From: Bacteroidota bacterium
GTDB lineage: Bacteria; Bacteroidota; Bacteroidia; Bacteroidales; VadinHA17
Reading direction: 5' to 3'
NCBI GenBank assembly: GCA_030593185.1
Contig: JAUVHQ010000014.1
Coordinates: 1-17,675, forward strand
Length of the DNA: 17,675 nucleotides
In this document: piece by piece, positions 12,932 through 17,675 of the stretch
How positions within the stretch are numbered: position 1 is the stretch's first letter
Layout: every line of letters starts with the position of its first letter
The notes under the pieces: model-generated
The model's database searches: none
What the model saw: only the letters and a program-made list of their open reading frames with translations
What the model was told of the DNA's origin: nothing
Translations under genes and position numbers: made by a program

Positions 12932-15195
12932 TGCCAGGCATAGCTTGCCATAGCAAAACGAAGATCGCTGTATGTAAATTCATCCCCGAGATATCTTTTT
13001 ACAGATCCAAGATTTGTTGTTTCCAGTTTTTGTGATGCTTCAATAACCTGTTTTACCTTACTTTCACCAACAAAACGTGAAATATCAATAAGCCCTTTTG
13101 CCACATAATGGGCTAAATGTCCTTCAATGGTAGTTACCGCGAGTGATCGTTCTGCAGCAATTTTCTTAATTGTTTTCCCTTTCTGAAATAGATCATAACT
13201 TATCTCTTTTGTATTGGGTTTTATCTCATTTTCACTCTTCTTTTGTGCTCTTCTAAAATTCTTAGTACTATTTTTTTTCAATGCTGAAACACTTTTTTCC
13301 TGAATCATACTTTTCCGCTCTTTATAAAGAGTGGAATTTAGCAGATTCTCCTTTAAAAGTTCGGTGTCATTTATGGCAGAATTGATAAGGGCTTCCGATT
13401 TATATATTGCCTGAAGTTGTTTGAAAAAAAGCAATTCAATATCTCTTAATTCATTCATGTAGGTTTTTATTCTTTTTTGCTTTTTTAATCTGTTTATCTG
13501 GTTGAAAATACGTTCTGAAAAATTTTTCAGTAATGGTTCAAAATAGGTTTTAGCTGCTTTCACCCTGTCATTTAATACTGAAAGATAACCGGAATACTGT
13601 GTGCCGATTATCTGGCTGAGTTGACCAGAAAACTTGTCGGCTACCTCTTTTACAGGTATTAAATCAGTCTGTAATTCCCCCGCCCAGTTTTTATATTGTT
13701 GTTTTATCGACTTTTTATCATCTTTAGTGTAGCTTTCAACATGATATTTGAATAAGTTACATAGCGAGTTGAAATTAAAGGCTTTTAACACAGTGTCTGC
13801 AATGAAATGATGTGTTTCTTTTTTTAATACTTTTTCCAATACTTCCGGACTCTCTTTGCTTTTTAAAAACCCTGTAAGTGCTCCATCCTGTTCCAGTACG
13901 GATAATGGTATTCGTCCGGTAAGAACTAATCCATCCAGGGAAACCAGGCGTGAAAGGGCAACGTATATCTGCCCCGGGGCAAAGGCCCTGGAAACATCAA
14001 TAATAGCTTTTTTAAATGTTAATCCCTGGCTTTTGTGAACAGTTATTGCCCATGCCAGTTTTATAGGGTAATGTGAAAACGTACCTTTTATATTCTCTTC
14101 TATCTCGTTTATATCTTTATTGAGTTTGTATTTTTTATTTTCCCAAATATAATGCTCAACTGTGGCAGATGGTGTCCCGTCATTAAAGCTTACTTCAATC
14201 CGGTCGGGAGACAAGTAACTAATTACACCTATTTTCCCATTAAAATAACGTTGCTCCCCTGAATAGTCATTCTTGATAAACATAACCTGTGCTCCCTTCT
14301 TTAGTTCCAATCTGAACTCAACGGGAAAAAGGTATTCATTAAAATCCCCATCAATTTCCGCATCATAATAATAAGTTTTCCCAGGTAGTTCTTTTAAGGA
14401 TTGTCTGTTTATTTCGTCAGCTTTACGATTATGAGTGGTTAAGTATATATAACCATCATTTTTATTTGGTTTGAACGAGGGTTTATAATGCCTGTTTAAC
14501 AACTCAATATCTTCTTTCGTAAGGGAATTATCCCGCAGGTTGTTAAGTAACGAAATAAAGATTTTATCCGATTGCCGGTAGATTTCATTTAACTCAATAT
14601 GTAAAGGTTTATTTTGCTGTAAAGCTTTCGCATTAAAAAAATAAATCCCTGGATAATAGGGATTAAGATAATTCCATTCTTCTTCTTTTACTACGGGTGG
14701 CAGTTGTAACAAATCTCCTATCAGTAACAATTGGACACCGCCAAAAGACCTGTTTTTTTGTCTTTTTATGTGTCGCAGCACAGCATCTATGGCATCAAGC
14801 AAATCGGCTCGCACCATGCTTACTTCATCAATGATCAGAAGCTCCAGCTCTTTCAGCATTTTTCGCTTCGAACTGTTCATTTGAAGGTCCTTGACAAGGG
14901 ATTGTGGTGTATTAATCTGTATTGTGATATTGTCTTCTTTTATCCGGTCATTGGAAGGAATAAACGACCCGAAAGGTAACTGGAAAAGAGAATGGAGGGT
15001 AACTCCGCCGGCATTTATTGCTGCAATACCTGTGGGAGCAGCAACAATGGAATTTTTATGAGTATATTCAGAAATATACTTCAGGAAAGTTGTTTTTCCT
15101 GTTCCGGCTTTTCCGGTCAAGAACAGGTGGCGGTTTGTTTGGTTAATTATCTTTGATGCAATAGCTGCAGCTGAATCTTTGTCCCTTATTGTCAT
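12919..15195 (-). CDS. Pif1/RecD-like SF1B helicase with C-terminal helix-turn-helix
   Basis: AAA-containing DNA helicase of the Pif1/RecD2 kind, likely 5'-3' and acting in genome maintenance. From ATG 15195 the protein has 758 residues. Walker A GKAGTGKT is at 28-35, then APTGIAAINAGG and Walker B LLIIDEVSM (about 115-123). IGDLLQLPPV, VHKSQGLTF (about 385-393) and YVALSRLVSLDGLVL follow, giving a complete helicase core. A lysine-rich helical linker leads to a C-terminal HTH (about 660-706, IAAERSLAVTTIEGHLAHYV) of the type also found at RecQ C-termini. A GTG four codons upstream (15207) is possible but less likely. The gene is convergent with the serpin (13-bp overlap) and divergent from the TonB receptor. 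The family is confident; the exact job is not known. Confidence 0.88.
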   Translation of the reverse strand: MTIRDKDSAAAIASKIINQTNRHLFLTGKAGTGKTTFLKYISEYTHKNSIVAAPTGIAAINAGGVTLHSLFQLPFGSFIPSNDRIKEDNITIQINTPQSLVKDLQMNSSKRKMLKELELLIIDEVSMVRADLLDAIDAVLRHIKRQKNRSFGGVQLLLIGDLLQLPPVVKEEEWNYLNPYYPGIYFFNAKALQQNKPLHIELNEIYRQSDKIFISLLNNLRDNSLTKEDIELLNRHYKPSFKPNKNDGYIYLTTHNRKADEINRQSLKELPGKTYYYDAEIDGDFNEYLFPVEFRLELKKGAQVMFIKNDYSGEQRYFNGKIGVISYLSPDRIEVSFNDGTPSATVEHYIWENKKYKLNKDINEIEENIKGTFSHYPIKLAWAITVHKSQGLTFKKAIIDVSRAFAPGQIYVALSRLVSLDGLVLTGRIPLSVLEQDGALTGFLKSKESPEVLEKVLKKETHHFIADTVLKAFNFNSLCNLFKYHVESYTKDDKKSIKQQYKNWAGELQTDLIPVKEVADKFSGQLSQIIGTQYSGYLSVLNDRVKAAKTYFEPLLKNFSERIFNQINRLKKQKRIKTYMNELRDIELLFFKQLQAIYKSEALINSAINDTELLKENLLNSTLYKERKSMIQEKSVSALKKNSTKNFRRAQKKSENEIKPNTKEISYDLFQKGKTIKKIAAERSLAVTTIEGHLAHYVAKGLIDISRFVGESKVKQVIEASQKLETTNLGSVKRYLGDEFTYSDLRFAMASYAWHQSS

Positions 15196-15224
15196 ACACA
15201 CATACACAAAAAAATGATATAGAT

Positions 15225-15232
15225 CAAATCTA
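15225..15232 (-). promoter_or_regulatory. Candidate -7 element for the Pif1-like helicase
   Basis: The minus strand reads TAGATTTG, an exact TAnnTTTG match, about 30 bases upstream of ATG 15195. No clear -33 TTG precedes it. Confidence 0.4.
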
Positions 15233-15291
15233 AAAAAATAATGTATAAGAAACAGGTTTTTTTATGCATATTTGAAAATTATTTTATTGCT

Positions 15292-17675
15292 ATGATTAAT
15301 AGAAGATTAATATTCCTTTTTTTGCTGTTTTGGATAATAATTCCCGGGAACCTCTTTTCCCAGGAACAGCTTACTCAAACAATCCGTGGCGTTGTAGTGG
15401 ATAAACTGTCAAAAAGCCCCCTGCCCGGAGCAACAATTGTTTTATTAGATGGTGAAACTACTACAGGGACATCATCAAATGTAAATGGAAATTTCCGACT
15501 CGAAGAAGTACCAATCGGGCGAAGAACCATTCAGATTAGATTCCTTGGATATGAACCCATCACTATCAATAACCTGATTGTAACTTCCGCAAAAGAAGTA
15601 AATCTCTATCTCGAGATGGAGGAAAAAGCTTTCACTGCCGAAGAAGTTGTTGTGGTTGCTCACAAGTCGAAGGAACAACCCATAAACAAAATGGCAACTA
15701 TAAGTGCCCGCGCTTTCACAATAGAGGAAACCGAAAAATATGCCGGTAGCCGTGGTGATGTGGCAAGAATGGCAATGAACTTCGCCGGGGTATCAGGTGC
15801 TAATGATCAGAGGAATGATATAATTATCAGAGGTAATAGCCCCTCAGGATTGTTATGGAAGCTTGAGGAAGTTGATATCGGAAACCCGAATCATTTTGCA
15901 CAACAGGGAACAACCGGAGGTCCTGTCGGGATGCTCAATAATCACAACCTCAGAAACTCTGATTTTTTTACAGGAGCCTTTCCCGCACAATATGGCAATG
16001 CCTTGTCAGGTGTGTTTGACCTGAAATTGAAATCAGGTAATAATGAAAAATATGAGTTTCTCGGACAGGTTGGATTTAATGGATTCGAGCTGGGGGCTGA
16101 AGGTCCATTCAGTAAAAAGAACAGAAGTTCGTTTGTTGCCAACTACCGGTACTCCACCTTAGGATTAATGAAAGATCTTGGATTAGACATCGGTACTGGA
16201 GGAGGTGTCCCATACTACCAGGATATTGCTTATAAGCTCGTATTTCCTATGAAGAAAGGGGAAATTTCATTTTTTGGATTGGGAGGGACCAGCCATATTG
16301 CAATTTTAGCATCCGAACAACAAGGAGATAATATTTATACACCTGGCAATCAGGATATTTATAACGGATCTGATCTGGGTTTTAGTGCTATATCATATTC
16401 ACAGGTACATAATCTGAAAACATATTCAAAGCATACAATATCTTTTTTATATGAGAAGGGGTGGACACAGCTTGATACACTCGATATCGACCTGAACCCG
16501 TTTGATTTTTTTAGCGAGCAGTCATCGTCAACCAAATTATCCTACAATTTTGTACTCAACAGAAAGATCAATCCGCAATTATCTTTCAGGACAGGAGCAA
16601 CTGTTGACAGGATGGGATTTGATTTGAACTCAAAAGTTTTTTTTTCAGATATAAATGACTACAGAAACCTCACTAACATAAAAAAATCTCTTTCCGATGG
16701 TGTGTTTTTATACAGGGCTTATAACCAATGGATGTATAAGATCACTAATAAATTTCATATTACACCCGGTGTTCATTTAATGTATTTTGCTCATAACCCC
16801 CAACTACTCCTGGAACCAAGGATTGGTATGCAATGGAAGTTTAACGAATCTATGAAACTAAACGCAGGTTATGGATTCCACAACAGGATTCAACAACTAT
16901 CCACACTGTTTCTCGAAACCCAGTTGCAAGACCAATCATATAAACAGACAAACAAAGAGCTTGGCCCGACCAAATCGCATCACTTTATCCTAGGATACGA
17001 CTATCTGATAAACGAAACCCTGAGACTTAAAGCTGAAACATATTATCAAAAACTGTTTGATGTTCCTGTTGAAGAAACAGAAAGCACATACAGTATGCTT
17101 AACACAGGTACATCATTTGGTATTGAGGCACTTGACAGTCTTGTAAATAAAGGAACAGGAAAAAATTTCGGGCTTGAGTTCACACTTGAAAAATTTTTCA
17201 GCAACAACTATTATTACCTGTTTACACTTTCATTGTTTGAATCGAAATATACAGGAAGCGACGGGGTTGAAAGGAATACAGCATTTAACGGAAACTTTGT
17301 TCTAAACTCTCTTGTTGGAAAAGAATTCATTCTGAACAGCCGATCGGTATTGTTTTTTGATCTGACAGTTACCTGGGCAGGAGGAAAACGTTATACTCCT
17401 ATAGATTTAGAAGCGACAATAGCCCAAAAAAGTGATTTTTACTATGATATGATTTATAAAGAAAATGAAGCGTTCAGCAAAAAATTTCCAAACTACTTAA
17501 AAACTGATATTAAACTCGGTTACAGAAATAACTCAAAAAAAGTAGCGCAGGAATGGATGTTATATATTGAAAATGTCACAAATCATAAGAATCCACTTAT
17601 GCAGTTTTATGATCCTGAGACTCAGACAGTAAAACTTGTATATCAGCTTGGTTTTTTCCCGATGATGCAATATAA
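15292..17675 (+). CDS. TonB-dependent outer-membrane receptor with carboxypeptidase-regulatory-like domain (3' end at window edge)
   Basis: Outer-membrane barrel that imports a ligand using TonB energy. The frame is open for 794 codons to the window end with no internal stop. The signal peptide is about 1-23 (LIFLFLLFWIIIPGNLFS). A CarboxypepD_reg-like beta sandwich spans about 30-110 (TIRGVVVD, LPGATI, TTGTSSNVNGNFRL, RFLGYEP). The plug spans about 125-240 (GDVARMAMNFAGVSGAND, IIIRGNSPSGLLWKLEEVDI, LSGVFDLKLKSG). The rest alternates as barrel strands. The last residues YQLGFFPMMQY resemble the terminal barrel strand, so only a few residues should be missing. No SusD-like partner is visible, and the Asn-rich plug (NNHNLRNSDF) is of the non-SusC kind. 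The substrate cannot be told. Confidence 0.9.
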   Translation, partial: MINRRLIFLFLLFWIIIPGNLFSQEQLTQTIRGVVVDKLSKSPLPGATIVLLDGETTTGTSSNVNGNFRLEEVPIGRRTIQIRFLGYEPITINNLIVTSAKEVNLYLEMEEKAFTAEEVVVVAHKSKEQPINKMATISARAFTIEETEKYAGSRGDVARMAMNFAGVSGANDQRNDIIIRGNSPSGLLWKLEEVDIGNPNHFAQQGTTGGPVGMLNNHNLRNSDFFTGAFPAQYGNALSGVFDLKLKSGNNEKYEFLGQVGFNGFELGAEGPFSKKNRSSFVANYRYSTLGLMKDLGLDIGTGGGVPYYQDIAYKLVFPMKKGEISFFGLGGTSHIAILASEQQGDNIYTPGNQDIYNGSDLGFSAISYSQVHNLKTYSKHTISFLYEKGWTQLDTLDIDLNPFDFFSEQSSSTKLSYNFVLNRKINPQLSFRTGATVDRMGFDLNSKVFFSDINDYRNLTNIKKSLSDGVFLYRAYNQWMYKITNKFHITPGVHLMYFAHNPQLLLEPRIGMQWKFNESMKLNAGYGFHNRIQQLSTLFLETQLQDQSYKQTNKELGPTKSHHFILGYDYLINETLRLKAETYYQKLFDVPVEETESTYSMLNTGTSFGIEALDSLVNKGTGKNFGLEFTLEKFFSNNYYYLFTLSLFESKYTGSDGVERNTAFNGNFVLNSLVGKEFILNSRSVLFFDLTVTWAGGKRYTPIDLEATIAQKSDFYYDMIYKENEAFSKKFPNYLKTDIKLGYRNNSKKVAQEWMLYIENVTNHKNPLMQFYDPETQTVKLVYQLGFFPMMQY

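Overview
The window looks like chromosomal DNA of a member of the Bacteroidota. The evidence is a type IX secretion gene (porQ), a TonB-dependent receptor with an N-terminal carboxypeptidase-regulatory-like domain, gene starts with no Shine-Dalgarno sequence, and several copies of the Bacteroidota -7 promoter element TAnnTTTG. The order or family cannot be fixed from the sequence alone.

Layout. Positions 1-881 (minus) hold most of a YegS/DgkB-type lipid kinase, cut at its C-terminus by the window edge. A repeat-bearing spacer separates it from a plus-strand run: porQ (1291-2334), a REP-like repeat cluster (about 2461-2660), then cmk (2734-3441) and ispH (3431-4306, overlapping cmk), pfkA (4387-5367) and priA (5447-7915). 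Next is a non-coding block (7916-8331) with a three-way-junction inverted repeat, an 11/12-bp GTCATT array and a 12-bp tandem palindrome array. It precedes rfaE1 (8332-9333), which ends at a terminator-like hairpin facing a minus-strand tRNA-Pro(CGG) (9393-9466).

The accessory part follows: a minus-strand DprA/SMF-family protein (9658-10797), whose start overlaps by ATGA the stop of a short RecQ-like ORF (10794-11180). That ORF stops matching RecQ after about residue 116. A spacer with CAGCCA/TGGCTG repeats separates this pair from a divergent serpin lipoprotein (11681-12931). The serpin converges on, and overlaps by 13 bp, a Pif1/RecD-like helicase with a C-terminal helix-turn-helix (12919-15195, minus). 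A TonB-dependent receptor (15292 to the end) is divergent from the helicase.

How the genes fit together. cmk, ispH and pfkA are core metabolism (CMP phosphorylation, isoprenoid precursors, glycolysis). priA and the Pif1-like helicase serve replication and repair. rfaE1 makes an LPS heptose precursor. porQ, the serpin and the receptor belong to the cell envelope. The most interesting leads are the RecQ remnant coupled to a DprA-like gene, which looks like the scar of a larger RecQ/DprA module, and the repeat arrays between priA and rfaE1. PfkA also has two unusual active-site substitutions. No clearly new complete system is demonstrated here.
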